DNA of 64,000 nt. Origin: an uncultured Clostridia bacterium. Its GTDB lineage: Bacteria; Bacillota; Clostridia; Oscillospirales; Oscillospiraceae. The notes below the pieces were generated by a model. That model was not told the DNA's origin and did no database searches. It worked only from the letters and a program-made list of their open reading frames with translations. The stretch's first letter is position 1. Every line of letters starts with the position of its first letter. The DNA is taken from NCBI GenBank assembly GCA_945877365.1, contig CAMCRV010000007.1, positions 1-64,000 on the forward strand. Reading direction: 5' to 3'. Below, piece after piece: positions 52,859 through 62,935 of the stretch. The position numbers were made by a program, and so were the translations under genes.

Positions 52859-54070
52859 ATGCACAGATACTGGATCTGGCTGGCAGGCCGCCCCGGGCTG
52901 GGAAGCCGGGGAAGGCAGGCACTGCTGCGGCATTTTCCCGACCCCGAAGCCATTTATCGCGCCGCCCCGGAGGCCTTGCAGACCATTCCGGAGCTGACCC
53001 CGGAGGGGCTGAAGGCGCTGGCGGACAAATCTCTGGACAGAGCCGAGGCCATCTGCCGGGACTGCTCACAGAAACAAATCCGGATTCTGACCCTTTCGGA
53101 CGGGGCTTATCCCAAAAGACTGAAGCAGATTTCCGATCCTCCCCTGGTGCTGTACGCCAAGGGGGAGCTGCCGGAGCTGGACAGCCTTCCGGCCATCGGC
53201 GTGGTGGGTACCCGGCAGTGCTCTGCCTACGGTCTTTCCGCCGCCTGCGCCATGGGCTATCAGATCGGCCGCTGCGGCGGCATCGTGGTCTCCGGCCTTG
53301 CCGCCGGCATCGACCGGGCGGCTATGGAGGGCTGCCTGAAGGCACGGCAGCCGGTGGTGGGGGTGCCGGGCTGCGGCGTGGATGTGGTCTACCCCACCGG
53401 CAACCGGGAGCTGTATGCGGCTGTGGAAAGCTACGGCTGCATCCTCAGCCAGTACCCCCCGGGGACGCCGCCCCGGAAGGGGCATTTTCCCCAGCGCAAC
53501 CGGATTATCAGCGGCCTGAGCTGCGGCGTGCTGGTGGTGGAGGCGCCGGAAATCAGCGGCGCGCTGATCACCGCCCGGAATGCGCTGGAGCAGGGACGGG
53601 ATGTTTTCGCGGTTCCGGGGAATATTGATAATCCCTGCTGCGCCGGCAGCAACGGGCTGCTTCGGCAGGGAGCGATACCCGCCGCCTGCGGCTGGGATAT
53701 TCTGGGGGAGTATGAGAGCCGGTTTCCGGGGCGGGTGCGCCGGGACGATTCCCGGCCGGAAATCCCGGAAAAGACGGGGAAAATTCCCGCAATTCCGGGG
53801 AATATCCGGGTTCCGGCGGAAAAACCCAGGAAAAAAGGCATTGACAAGGGCGGCGTCCCGCCGTATAGTGGGCTGGGTGCCGCTGCTTCCCTCAGCCCGG
53901 AGCAGAGGGCGGTGCTGGAGGCACTGAAGGACGGCCCCCGGCTGGTTGACGATATCATCGCCGGAAGCGGAAAGCCCGCCGGCGCGGTTCTGGCAATGCT
54001 TACCATGCTGGAGGTGAAAGGGCTGATCCGCACCCTTCCCGGCAGACGCATCTGCCTGCGCGGAGACTGA
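52859..54070 (+). CDS. dprA: DNA-processing protein DprA
   Basis: AIGVVGTRQCSAYGLSAACAMGYQI, VSGLAAGIDRAAMEGCLKA, VEAPEISGALITARNALEQGRDVFAVPGNIDNPCCAGSNGLLRQGA. Confidence 0.95.
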   Translation: MHRYWIWLAGRPGLGSRGRQALLRHFPDPEAIYRAAPEALQTIPELTPEGLKALADKSLDRAEAICRDCSQKQIRILTLSDGAYPKRLKQISDPPLVLYAKGELPELDSLPAIGVVGTRQCSAYGLSAACAMGYQIGRCGGIVVSGLAAGIDRAAMEGCLKARQPVVGVPGCGVDVVYPTGNRELYAAVESYGCILSQYPPGTPPRKGHFPQRNRIISGLSCGVLVVEAPEISGALITARNALEQGRDVFAVPGNIDNPCCAGSNGLLRQGAIPAACGWDILGEYESRFPGRVRRDDSRPEIPEKTGKIPAIPGNIRVPAEKPRKKGIDKGGVPPYSGLGAAASLSPEQRAVLEALKDGPRLVDDIIAGSGKPAGAVLAMLTMLEVKGLIRTLPGRRICLRGD

Positions 54071-54105
54071 AAAGCCTCCGCAAAAAAATGAAATGGAGAA
54101 TGGAA

Positions 54106-56424
54106 ATGGCGAAAGCAAGCAATCTGGTCATTGTGGAGTCTCCCTCCAAGGCCAAGACCATTGGAAAATATCTGGGCACGGACTACACCGTGAAGGCCAG
54201 CATGGGTCATCTGCGGGATCTGCCCAAGAGCACCATGGGCGTGGATTTGGAGGGTAACTTCCAGCCCCATTATATCCCCGTCCGGGGAAAGGAAGCTCTG
54301 ATCAAGGAACTGAAGGCGGAGTCCGCCAAGGCCCAAACCGTCTATCTGGCAACGGACCCTGACCGGGAGGGGGAGGCCATCTCCTGGCACCTGAAGGAGC
54401 TTCTGGAGCTGCCTGACGACAAGGCCAAGCGGGTCACCTTCAACGAAATCACCCAGAAGGTGGTGAAGGAGTCCATCGCCCATCCCCGGGATATCGACTA
54501 CAATCTGGTGGACGCCCAGCAGGCGCGCCGGGTGCTGGATCGGATCGTGGGCTATGAGCTGTCCCCTCTGCTGTGGAAGAAGGTGCGCCGGGGCTTAAGC
54601 GCCGGTCGGGTGCAGAGCGTTGCCACCCGTCTGGTGGTGGATCGGGAGAATGAGATCCGGGCTTTTCAGCCTAAGGAATACTGGTCTCTGGATGTAAATC
54701 TCACCCGTCAGGGCAAGCCCGGCAGCTTCGTTGCCCACTATTATGGCAGCCCCAAGAAGCAGGAGCTTTCCAGCCAGGAGCAGACCGCTCAGGTGGTTGC
54801 GGACATCACCGGAAAAGATTTTACCGTTACCAATGTGAAAAAGGCGGAGAAGAAGCGTTCCTCCGCACCCCCCTTCACCACCTCCACCCTGCAGCAGGAG
54901 GCATCCCGGAAGCTGGGCTTTACTCCCAAGAAGACCATGATGGTGGCCCAGCAGCTGTACGAAGGCGTGGATGTGGCCGGCGAGGGCACGCTGGGTCTTA
55001 TCACCTATATGCGTACCGACTCCCTGCGGCTTTCCCAGGAGGCCATGGCCGCTGCTGCCCAGTTTATCCGCCATCGCTATGGCGACAGCTATTATTATGG
55101 AACTTTCCACACCTTCAAGACCAAGGGTAACGCCCAGGATGCCCACGAGGCCATCCGCCCCACCCATGTGGAGCTGGACCCCGACGAGATCCGCAGCAGC
55201 CTGACACCGGATCAGTACAAGCTGTACAAGCTGATCTGGAGCCGGTTTCTGGCCACCCAGATGGCAAACGCCGTGTTTGACACCGTGGCCATCGACACGG
55301 AGTGCGCCGGTCATGTGTTCCGCTCCACCCACCAGAGTATGCGCTTTCCCGGCTTCATCGCCGTGTATGAGGAGGGACGGGACGACGAGGCGGAGGCCGT
55401 TGGCGCGGCACTGCCGGATCTGCAGATGGGGGAGAAGTGCACCGGCTCCGGCTATAAGCCCGAGCAGCACTTTACCCAGCCCCCCGCCCGCTACACCGAG
55501 GCAACTCTGGTGAAGGCCATGGAGGAAAAGGGCGTCGGCCGTCCCTCCACCTATGCCGCCACCGTCTCCACCATTCAGGATCGGGAGTATGTGGTGAAGG
55601 AGGACAAGCGGCTGCTGCCCACAGCTCTGGGGGAAATTGTCACCGGGCTGATGCTGGAGCGGTTTCAGGATATCATCGATGTGGAATTCACCGCCAACAT
55701 GGAAAACAAGCTGGATGCGGTGGAGGAGGGCAAGCAGGCCTGGAAGGATCTGATTGCAGACTTTTATCAGGGCTTCCACAGGGAGCTGGAGGACGCGGAG
55801 AAGGCTCTGGAGGGCGTCCGGCTGAAGGTGCCCGAGGAGGAGACCGATGAAGTCTGCGAGCTGTGCGGCCGGAAAATGGTGATCAAGATGGGCAGGTTCG
55901 GCAAGTTCCTGGCCTGCCCCGGCTTCCCGGAGTGCCGCAACACCAAGCCTCTGGTGGAGCGGATGCCCGGCCGCTGCCCCAAGTGCGGCAACGGCCTGCT
56001 GAAGCGCAAGTCCAAGCGGGGCTTTGCCTACTACGCCTGCGAAATGGGGGCGGAGTGCGGCTTTATGACCTGGGATGTGCCCACCGCCGAGGACTGCCCG
56101 GAGTGCGGACAGACCCTGTTCAAGAAGTCCGGCCGGGGCAGAATGAAGCCCTTCTGCGTCAACGAGAAGTGCCCCAGATTCCTGCCGGAGGATCAGCGGG
56201 GCTACTATAAGAAGAAAACCGCGGCGGAGGGCACCGAGGGTGAGCCTGCCGGGGAGCCTGCTGCCGCTGAGCCTGCGAAAAAGACGGCGAAGAAGTCCGC
56301 CGCAAAAAAACCGGCAGCCAAAAAGACTGCGGCAAAGAAAACCACTGCCGGAAAGACGACAACCAAAAAGACGGCAGCAAAGAAGCCTGCCGCCAAAAAG
56401 ACGGCAAGCAAAAAGGAGGCCTGA
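54106..56424 (+). CDS. topA: type I DNA topoisomerase with Lys/Ala-rich C-terminal tail
   Basis: NLVIVESPSKAKTIGKYLG, TDPDREGEAISWHL, LITYMRTDSLRLS active site, C4 zinc ribbons, tail AKKTAKKSAAKKPAAKKTAAKKTT.... Confidence 0.97.
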   Translation: MAKASNLVIVESPSKAKTIGKYLGTDYTVKASMGHLRDLPKSTMGVDLEGNFQPHYIPVRGKEALIKELKAESAKAQTVYLATDPDREGEAISWHLKELLELPDDKAKRVTFNEITQKVVKESIAHPRDIDYNLVDAQQARRVLDRIVGYELSPLLWKKVRRGLSAGRVQSVATRLVVDRENEIRAFQPKEYWSLDVNLTRQGKPGSFVAHYYGSPKKQELSSQEQTAQVVADITGKDFTVTNVKKAEKKRSSAPPFTTSTLQQEASRKLGFTPKKTMMVAQQLYEGVDVAGEGTLGLITYMRTDSLRLSQEAMAAAAQFIRHRYGDSYYYGTFHTFKTKGNAQDAHEAIRPTHVELDPDEIRSSLTPDQYKLYKLIWSRFLATQMANAVFDTVAIDTECAGHVFRSTHQSMRFPGFIAVYEEGRDDEAEAVGAALPDLQMGEKCTGSGYKPEQHFTQPPARYTEATLVKAMEEKGVGRPSTYAATVSTIQDREYVVKEDKRLLPTALGEIVTGLMLERFQDIIDVEFTANMENKLDAVEEGKQAWKDLIADFYQGFHRELEDAEKALEGVRLKVPEEETDEVCELCGRKMVIKMGRFGKFLACPGFPECRNTKPLVERMPGRCPKCGNGLLKRKSKRGFAYYACEMGAECGFMTWDVPTAEDCPECGQTLFKKSGRGRMKPFCVNEKCPRFLPEDQRGYYKKKTAAEGTEGEPAGEPAAAEPAKKTAKKSAAKKPAAKKTAAKKTTAGKTTTKKTAAKKPAAKKTASKKEA

Positions 56425-56426
56425 GG

Positions 56427-57731
56427 ATGACCGTAAAAGTGATCGGCGCAGGCCTTGCCGGCTGCGAGGCGGCGTGGCAGCTGGCGCAGCGGGGCATTTG
56501 CGTGGAATTATACGAAATGAAGCCCCAAAAGATGACCCCCGCCCACCACAGCCCGGACTTTGCGGAGCTGGTGTGCTCCAACTCCCTTCGGGGCGACCGG
56601 CTGGAAAACGCCGTTGGTCTTCTGAAGGAGGAGCTGCGCCGCTGCGGCAGCCTGATTCTTGCCTGCGCGGAGCAGACCCGGGTGGAGGCCGGAGGGTGTC
56701 TGGCGGTGGATCGTCAGGGCTTTTCCCGGCTGGTGACGGAGAAAATCCGCAGCCACCCGGGCATCACCGTCATCGAGGAGGAAGTGACCTCCATCCCGGA
56801 GGGACCCGTGATTGTGGCCTCCGGCCCCCTGACCTCCGACGCTCTGTCCGGGGCCATCGGGGAATACTTCGGGCAGACGGATTATCTCCACTTTTTCGAC
56901 GCGGCGGCACCTCTGGTGACTGCCGAGTCCATCGATATGACCAAGGCCTGGTGGCAGTCCCGGTACGACCGGGGCACCCCGGACTACATCAACTGCGCCA
57001 TGGACAAGGAGCAGTACGAGGCCTTTGTCCGGGAGCTTACTTCCGCTCAGGAGGCGGAGGTTCACGGCTTTGAGGATAAAAATGTCTTTGAGGGCTGTAT
57101 GCCCGTGGAGGTCATGGCACGCCGGGGCTTCGACACCCTGCGCTTCGGCCCCCTGAAGCCCGTGGGTCTTATTGACCCGGCCACCGGGAGGGAGCCCTAC
57201 GCCGTGGTGCAGCTGCGGCAGGACAACGCGGAAAAGACGGTGTTCAATCTGGTGGGCTTCCAGACCCATCTGAAATTCGGGGAGCAGAAACGGGTATTCT
57301 CCATGATTCCTGCCCTGGCCAACGCGGAGTTCGTCCGCTACGGCGTGATGCACCGCAACACCTTCCTGCAAAGCCCGAGGCTTCTGGATCGGTACTACGC
57401 TGACCGCCGGAACCCCATGGTGGCCTTTGCCGGGCAGATGACCGGGGTGGAGGGGTATGTGGAATCCACCGCCTCCGGCTTTCTGGCGGCGGTAGCCATG
57501 GCGGCGAAGGTACAGGGAAGACCTCTGCCGGACTTCCCCAGAACCACTGCCATCGGCGCGCTGGGATATTATGTCAGCGATGCCACGGTGGAGAATTTCC
57601 AACCCATGAACATCAATTTCAGCATCATCGCTCCGCTGGAACAGCGGATTCGGAAAAAAGCGGAAAAAAATCTGGCAATCGCAAACCGATCCCTGCAGGT
57701 GATCGACGCCATGGTTGCCGACGGAATCTAG
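56427..57731 (+). CDS. trmFO: methylenetetrahydrofolate--tRNA-(uracil-5-)-methyltransferase
   Basis: VIGAGLAGCEAAWQLAQRGICVELYEMKPQKMTPAHHSPDFAELVCSNSLRGD. Confidence 0.97.
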   Translation: MTVKVIGAGLAGCEAAWQLAQRGICVELYEMKPQKMTPAHHSPDFAELVCSNSLRGDRLENAVGLLKEELRRCGSLILACAEQTRVEAGGCLAVDRQGFSRLVTEKIRSHPGITVIEEEVTSIPEGPVIVASGPLTSDALSGAIGEYFGQTDYLHFFDAAAPLVTAESIDMTKAWWQSRYDRGTPDYINCAMDKEQYEAFVRELTSAQEAEVHGFEDKNVFEGCMPVEVMARRGFDTLRFGPLKPVGLIDPATGREPYAVVQLRQDNAEKTVFNLVGFQTHLKFGEQKRVFSMIPALANAEFVRYGVMHRNTFLQSPRLLDRYYADRRNPMVAFAGQMTGVEGYVESTASGFLAAVAMAAKVQGRPLPDFPRTTAIGALGYYVSDATVENFQPMNINFSIIAPLEQRIRKKAEKNLAIANRSLQVIDAMVADGI

Positions 57732-57747
57732 AGAAAGAGGTGGCGCA

Positions 57748-58776
57748 ATGAAGATTATCCTTGACGCAATGGGCGGCGACAACGCCCCTGAGGCACCCGT
57801 ACTGGGCGCCATCGAAGCTGTGAAGGCCTACGGCGCACAGATCACGCTGGTGGGTCGGGGGGAGGCCATTCTGGCTGTTCTGGGCAAGCATGGCATTAAC
57901 GACCTGCCGGAGGGCGTGGAAATCGCCAACGCCGACGATGTGGTGGATATGCACGACGACCCGGCTTCCGTGATCCACAAGCGGAAGAATTCCTCCATGA
58001 TTGTGGGATTGAAGCTCCTGGCAGACGGGCAGGGGGACGCTTTCGTCTCCGCCGGCTCCACCGGGGCACTGCTCACCGGTGCGACCCTGCTTGTGAAGCG
58101 GGTGAAGGGCATCCGCCGGGCTGCCATGGCTCCCGCCATGCCCACCAAGACTGGGGGAAAGGTGATTATCTGCGACTGCGGCGCCAACGCCGAGTGCACC
58201 CCGGAATTTTTGCTGCAATTCGGCCTTGTGGGCTCCGCCTATGCCCAGAAGAGCCTGCATCTGGAAAATCCCAGAGTGGGGCTTCTGAACATCGGCACCG
58301 AGGACAGCAAGGGCACCCCCCTGCAGAAGGAGGCCTACGCCCTGCTGCAGCAGGCAGCGGAGCAGGGCCTGATCAACTTCGTGGGCAATGTGGAGGCTCG
58401 GGGAGTTCCGCTGGGGGAGGTGGATGTGGTGGTCTGCGACGGCTTCAGCGGCAATGTGCTGCTGAAATCCATTGAGGGCACTGCCATGTTCATGGGCAGC
58501 CAGCTGAAAAAGATCTTCAAGTCCAGCCTGATGACTAAAATTGGCTATCTGCTGTGCAAGCCCGGGGTGCAGGAGATGGTGAAGCTGATGGACTACCGGG
58601 AGATCGGCGGCACCCAGTTTCTGGGCATCAAAAAGCCCGTCATCAAGGCTCACGGTGCGTCCGATGCGCTGGCCTTCCGTAATGCCGTCCGGCAGGCCAT
58701 GGCTGCGGCGGAGGACGACTTCACAGCCCGGCTGGAGCAGGATCTGGCAAAAATGAAGGAGATCAGCCATGATTAA
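57748..58776 (+). CDS. plsX: phosphate acyltransferase
   Basis: MKIILDAMGGDNAPEAPVLGAIEA; VSAGSTGALLTGATLLVKRVKGIRRAA. Confidence 0.96.
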   Translation: MKIILDAMGGDNAPEAPVLGAIEAVKAYGAQITLVGRGEAILAVLGKHGINDLPEGVEIANADDVVDMHDDPASVIHKRKNSSMIVGLKLLADGQGDAFVSAGSTGALLTGATLLVKRVKGIRRAAMAPAMPTKTGGKVIICDCGANAECTPEFLLQFGLVGSAYAQKSLHLENPRVGLLNIGTEDSKGTPLQKEAYALLQQAAEQGLINFVGNVEARGVPLGEVDVVVCDGFSGNVLLKSIEGTAMFMGSQLKKIFKSSLMTKIGYLLCKPGVQEMVKLMDYREIGGTQFLGIKKPVIKAHGASDALAFRNAVRQAMAAAEDDFTARLEQDLAKMKEISHD

Positions 58777-59455
58777 GGATCTGGAAGCTGCCATTGGCTA
58801 TCGGTTTCACAACATCGCCCTGCTGCAGAACGCCCTGACCCACTCCTCCTACGCCAACGAGCGGTGGCACAACAGCCTGCTGAGCAACGAGCGGCTGGAA
58901 TTTCTGGGGGACAGTATTCTGGGTATGCTGGTGGCGGAGTATCTGTACCGCACCTTCCCCGGTCGACCGGAGGGGGAACTGACCCGGATGCGGGCGGACA
59001 TGGTCTGCGAAAAGACGCTGGCGGAGGTGGCCAACCGCATCGGCCTTGGCAACCACCTGCTGCTGGGGCACGGAGAGGATCGTCTGGGGGGACGCACCCG
59101 GGATTCCATTCTGGCCGATGCCATGGAGTCCGTCATCGCCGCCTGTTTTCTGGACGGCGGATTGGATGCCGCCCTGCAATTTGTCCGGAAATTCATTCTG
59201 GTGGAGGTGCCTGTCAGCCGCCTGAACAATATGGACTATAAGACCGCCCTGCAGGAGCTGGTGCAGCAGAAGAAAAATCAGGTACTGAGCTACTGCCTGG
59301 TGGGGCAGTCCGGCCCGGATCACGACAAGCAGTTTGATGTGGAGCTGAGCCTCAACGACACCGTGGTGGGCAGGGGCAGCGGCAGCAGCAAAAAGCGGGC
59401 AGAGCAGATGGCTGCCAGAGACGCCATGGAAAAGCTCTTCCCCGGGAAGGTATAA
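58769..59455 (+). CDS. rnc: ribonuclease III
   Basis: NERLEFLGDSILGMLVAEYL signature and C-terminal dsRBD (GSSKKRAEQMAARDAM). Confidence 0.97.
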   Translation: MIKDLEAAIGYRFHNIALLQNALTHSSYANERWHNSLLSNERLEFLGDSILGMLVAEYLYRTFPGRPEGELTRMRADMVCEKTLAEVANRIGLGNHLLLGHGEDRLGGRTRDSILADAMESVIAACFLDGGLDAALQFVRKFILVEVPVSRLNNMDYKTALQELVQQKKNQVLSYCLVGQSGPDHDKQFDVELSLNDTVVGRGSGSSKKRAEQMAARDAMEKLFPGKV

Positions 59456-59460
59456 TGCAT

Positions 59461-59493
59461 AAAGGCAGACCTGTTTTCATGGGTCTGCCTTTT
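59461..59493 (+). terminator. intrinsic terminator after rnc
   Basis: aaaggcagacctgttttcatgggtctgcctttt. Confidence 0.8.
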
Positions 59494-59524
59494 GACCTGC
59501 CGGGACTCGAAAGGGGCGGCAATG

Positions 59525-59567
59525 AAAAAGGGGCCTTCCCACCGCTTTGGTGGGAAAGCCCCTTTTC
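59525..59567. terminator. bidirectional terminator
   Basis: aaaaaggggccttcccaccgctttggtgggaaagccccttttc. Confidence 0.8.
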
Positions 59568-59599
59568 CGTTGGTATATTAAGGAAGAGAGAAGACTGTT

Positions 59600-60643
59600 T
59601 TATGCGAACTGGACATCGGGCGCCTTGGTCTCTGCCGCGAAGTCGGTGCCGTCCTCGCCGCGCTTGCGGAAGACCCAGCTGCCCAGCAGGCCAGCAGCGC
59701 AGCCGCCCAGAATGCCGAAGCCCATGGCCAGAACCACATTCACAGGGTTATTGAAGGCAAAGGGAGCCAGCAGGCCGGGGATGGGAGAGGCGGTGCCGGG
59801 GGCATTGTTGACGATGCCGAAGACGGCTGCGGAGATACCTGCCAGACCGCCCCCCAGGAAGTTGGAGCAGAAGATGGGGATGGGGTTGGCGGTGATGATA
59901 TTGGCCTGGGTCAGGGGCTCCAGCATGACGGCAATCACATTGCCCTTGTTGCCCAGCTTCAGACGGTGGAAGATAATGCCGTTGGTGAAGCTGCCGCCCA
60001 CGCAGGCCACAGCGGCAATGCCCATGGGCAGACCGGTGAGACCCAGCATGGCAGTCAGAGCCATGGAGCTCAGGGGAGAGGTGCAGATCATCTTCATAAT
60101 GCCCCCCAGCAGGAAGCCCATCACCATGGGAGACTGCTCGGCTGCGGCGCTGATGGCGCCGCCGATCTGCCCCAGAATCAGGTTCACGGCAGGGTCAACG
60201 GCGATGGCCAGGAACCGTGCCAGAGGAGCGGTGACCAGAGCACCCAGAATCACATTCAGACCCTCGGGCAGCTTCTTCTCCAGCACGGGGGCGACGAGAC
60301 CCACCAGATAGCCGGCGATGAAGCCGGGGAGGATTCCGTAGCCGCCCACAGCCAGACCGGCCACCACGGCAAAGACGGGGTTGACGCCCATGGCCAGAGG
60401 TACAGTGATGGCGGCTGCCACACCACCCAGGCTGCCGGAGGTGGCGCCCAGCACCTGGAAGAATTCCAGAGCCAGAGCATCGCCCAGAATGTACTTGTGA
60501 ACCGCCTCCACCAGGAAGGATGCAATGGCGGCATCTGCCATGCCGGACATGGCCTGGGAGCCCTTGGGAGCCTTCATGCTGAATACGGAGAAAACAGCCA
60601 GAGTGACCAGAAGCAGGCCTACGCCTTTGAGAATTGTGAACAT
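59600..60643 (-). CDS. PTS EIIC-like transporter without fused IIA/IIB (PTS_EIIC_2-type)
   Basis: About 10 TM Gly-rich helices; KMICTSPLSSMALTAMLGLTGLPMGIAAVACVGGSFTNGIIFHRLKLG, LTQANIITANPIPIFCSNFLGGG. Confidence 0.82.
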   Translation of the reverse strand: MFTILKGVGLLLVTLAVFSVFSMKAPKGSQAMSGMADAAIASFLVEAVHKYILGDALALEFFQVLGATSGSLGGVAAAITVPLAMGVNPVFAVVAGLAVGGYGILPGFIAGYLVGLVAPVLEKKLPEGLNVILGALVTAPLARFLAIAVDPAVNLILGQIGGAISAAAEQSPMVMGFLLGGIMKMICTSPLSSMALTAMLGLTGLPMGIAAVACVGGSFTNGIIFHRLKLGNKGNVIAVMLEPLTQANIITANPIPIFCSNFLGGGLAGISAAVFGIVNNAPGTASPIPGLLAPFAFNNPVNVVLAMGFGILGGCAAGLLGSWVFRKRGEDGTDFAAETKAPDVQFA

Positions 60644-60775
60644 ATCGGAAACCTCCATATCAAGTGTCGTTTGTTATGGCCTGATTATAGATACGGAGTT
60701 TCAAGAAGTTTCAAAGGGTTTCGATATTTTTTTCACAATTTTGAAATTTAGGCTATTTTACCAAAAACAGGAACT

Positions 60776-61627
60776 TTATTTGTAGCAATATGACATAAGA
60801 GCATTGAGAAAGTTGCGGATCTTCACATTTCCACCCTTCAAATTCCTGCCCCGGATGTGATCCATTTCCGCCCGGATCTGCTCAAAGTTGAACAGGGTGT
60901 TGGAGTATTCTATAAAGGTGTCGTTGGAGTAGTCCTCCAACCCCAGGTGCGCCAGATTCACCATGGCGGTGTTGGCGGTGCGGCGGATGCGCTGCTCCAC
61001 GGATTTGGGGGTGTCGCTGAACCGGGCGCAAAGCTCCGTCAGGGTCATGTCCGTGGCGGTGTCCCGGTGGGTGATCATGTAATCCACCACCTGAATGATG
61101 TCCTTGCTGCCAATTTCACCGATAACCCCCAGCCGCTGCAAAATATCCTTTGCTTTTTGGATGTGGGCAGGCTCTTGCCGGGGGGCAGGGGAGGCCTTGG
61201 GCATCATGTCCTGCATCTGGGTCATAAACAGGGTCTGCATACTGCTCAGGGTACGCTTCATGGCTATGCTCTGGCTGACTTTTGTGAGGACGCTCTCCAC
61301 TTCAATGGCGTTGATGGGCTTCTGGATGAAGAACTCCACGCCGCTTTCGTAGGCGGCGGAGATCATGTCCTTGTTGGAAACCTGAGACAGCATGATGTAG
61401 GCAATGCCCGGGTGCTGGACATTGGCCTGCTTCACGAAGGAAATGCCGTCCATGCCCGGCATCAGCAGGTCGATGATGACGATATCCGGCTTGCAGTATT
61501 TGAGATCCTCCATCGCATCCACAGGCGAGCCGCAAAGGCCGCAGATTTCCCCCAGATTCCTGGTCTGGATGATGATTTTCAGAATGTTGAGAATATTGGG
61601 ATCGTCGTCGATGAGATAGATTTTCAA
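60776..61627 (-). CDS. response regulator with YcbB/GlnL-type output domain
   Basis: MKIYLIDDDPNILNILKIII, IVIIDLLMPGMDGISFV; C-terminal VIGEIGSKDIIQVVDYMITHRDTATDMTLTELCARFSDTPKSVEQRIRRTAN. Confidence 0.88.
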   Translation of the reverse strand: MKIYLIDDDPNILNILKIIIQTRNLGEICGLCGSPVDAMEDLKYCKPDIVIIDLLMPGMDGISFVKQANVQHPGIAYIMLSQVSNKDMISAAYESGVEFFIQKPINAIEVESVLTKVSQSIAMKRTLSSMQTLFMTQMQDMMPKASPAPRQEPAHIQKAKDILQRLGVIGEIGSKDIIQVVDYMITHRDTATDMTLTELCARFSDTPKSVEQRIRRTANTAMVNLAHLGLEDYSNDTFIEYSNTLFNFEQIRAEMDHIRGRNLKGGNVKIRNFLNALMSYCYK

Positions 61628-62895
61628 ATTTCGGTCACCTCCAGCTGCCGTTTGGGAACGCGGATGGAAAAGGTGGTGCAGCCCGGGCGGGAATCTACGG
61701 AAATGCTGCCCTGAAGCTGGTTTTTTACCACATCCTCCACCTGATTCAGCCCCAGACCCCGGCTGATTTCCCCGGTGGTGAAGTTGATTTTGGTGGAGAA
61801 GCCGGGCTTGAAAATATGCGGAAGGTTCTCCGCCGGGATGCCGGGGCCATTGTCGGTGATGTCAAACTGCCGTTCCTCGCCGCACTCCGTTTCCGTGAAG
61901 GTCAGGACGATGGTGCCTGATTCGCTGGCCTCCACGGCGTTGGTGAAGAGGTTGCGGAACACCGACAGAAGGAAATAGTGCTTATCCGTTTTAAAGTTGT
62001 TTTCCAGCTGGATGTTCAGCTCCAGCTTTTTCCCCTTCTCCTCCGCCAGCATGGTCAGGGAGTTCTGCAGCACCGTGAGAATATCGGAAAGGGACATTTC
62101 CCCATCGTGGAGGTTCAGCTCCAGCGCCTCGGAGATGCCCCGGAGGATCATCAGATATTCCTTTTTGACCTCGTGGATGTCCTTGGCCACCGTCAGGGCG
62201 CTCTGGGACAGCTCCGAATCCACATGGTGCTCCTGCATCCGGGAGAAGAGCTGGTAGGATTTTGCCATGGCGTCCTCGATCAGGGCGGTGTTTTTGTGCA
62301 TCCAGATGATTTCGGAGTTCAGCTTGGAGATCAGCAGAATCAGCCGCTGATACCGGTTGGCGTGCTCGGTGCTGATGAGCAGGAACCGGTACTGGCTCAG
62401 GCCGGTGATCACCGCCCAGAGGATTACCGTCCGCAGCAGCGCCACCAGCAGGATGTTCACCTGCAAAGACACCGAAAGGGCTCCCAGCCCCAGACGGCAC
62501 AGCAGCTCCGACAGGTTTGCCAGATAGTCCATGAAAAACAGGGCAATGTAGCAGTGCTTATGGGGCAGCTTATACTCCCGGCTGCGGAAATAGAGAAACA
62601 GCAGACCGCCGTAGATGAGGTAGAAGATCAGCTCCGGGAAGAAATCCCCGAAAGACTGCACGGAAAAGCCGGTGCGCAGGGAGTTGATGAACACCCGGGA
62701 CAGGAAAACGCCGCAGCCTGCCAGCGCCGTGATGGGCAGCACCGGGATCTTCTGATACAGGAAGATCAGGATGGGCAGCAGCACAATTCCCAGAGACACC
62801 CGGAAATTGCTGGCGAAAATATCCACATTGAGCTGAGCCAGCAGGACAATGAAGATGCTGAAGGTGAAGATTTGCTTTTGCCATGTGGGCTTCAT
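61624..62895 (-). CDS. sensor histidine kinase, GHKL type (GlnK/YcbA-like)
   Basis: Polytopic sensor region, NLFTNAVEASESGTIVLTF, DNGPGIPAENLPHIFKPGFSTK, SRGLGLNQVEDVVKNQLQGSISV; 4-nt ATGA overlap with the regulator gene. Confidence 0.9.
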   Translation of the reverse strand: MKPTWQKQIFTFSIFIVLLAQLNVDIFASNFRVSLGIVLLPILIFLYQKIPVLPITALAGCGVFLSRVFINSLRTGFSVQSFGDFFPELIFYLIYGGLLFLYFRSREYKLPHKHCYIALFFMDYLANLSELLCRLGLGALSVSLQVNILLVALLRTVILWAVITGLSQYRFLLISTEHANRYQRLILLISKLNSEIIWMHKNTALIEDAMAKSYQLFSRMQEHHVDSELSQSALTVAKDIHEVKKEYLMILRGISEALELNLHDGEMSLSDILTVLQNSLTMLAEEKGKKLELNIQLENNFKTDKHYFLLSVFRNLFTNAVEASESGTIVLTFTETECGEERQFDITDNGPGIPAENLPHIFKPGFSTKINFTTGEISRGLGLNQVEDVVKNQLQGSISVDSRPGCTTFSIRVPKRQLEVTEI

Positions 62896-62935
62896 GGTGC
62901 TCCTCCTTTTGGGCGGATGTGGGATTTTGTCCTAT

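Noticed and set aside
59494-59524. tRNA-like fragment (ctgccgggactcgaaaggggcggc resembles a reversed T-arm)
   Set aside because: Only a short T-arm-like match; no acceptor, D or anticodon arms can be built.
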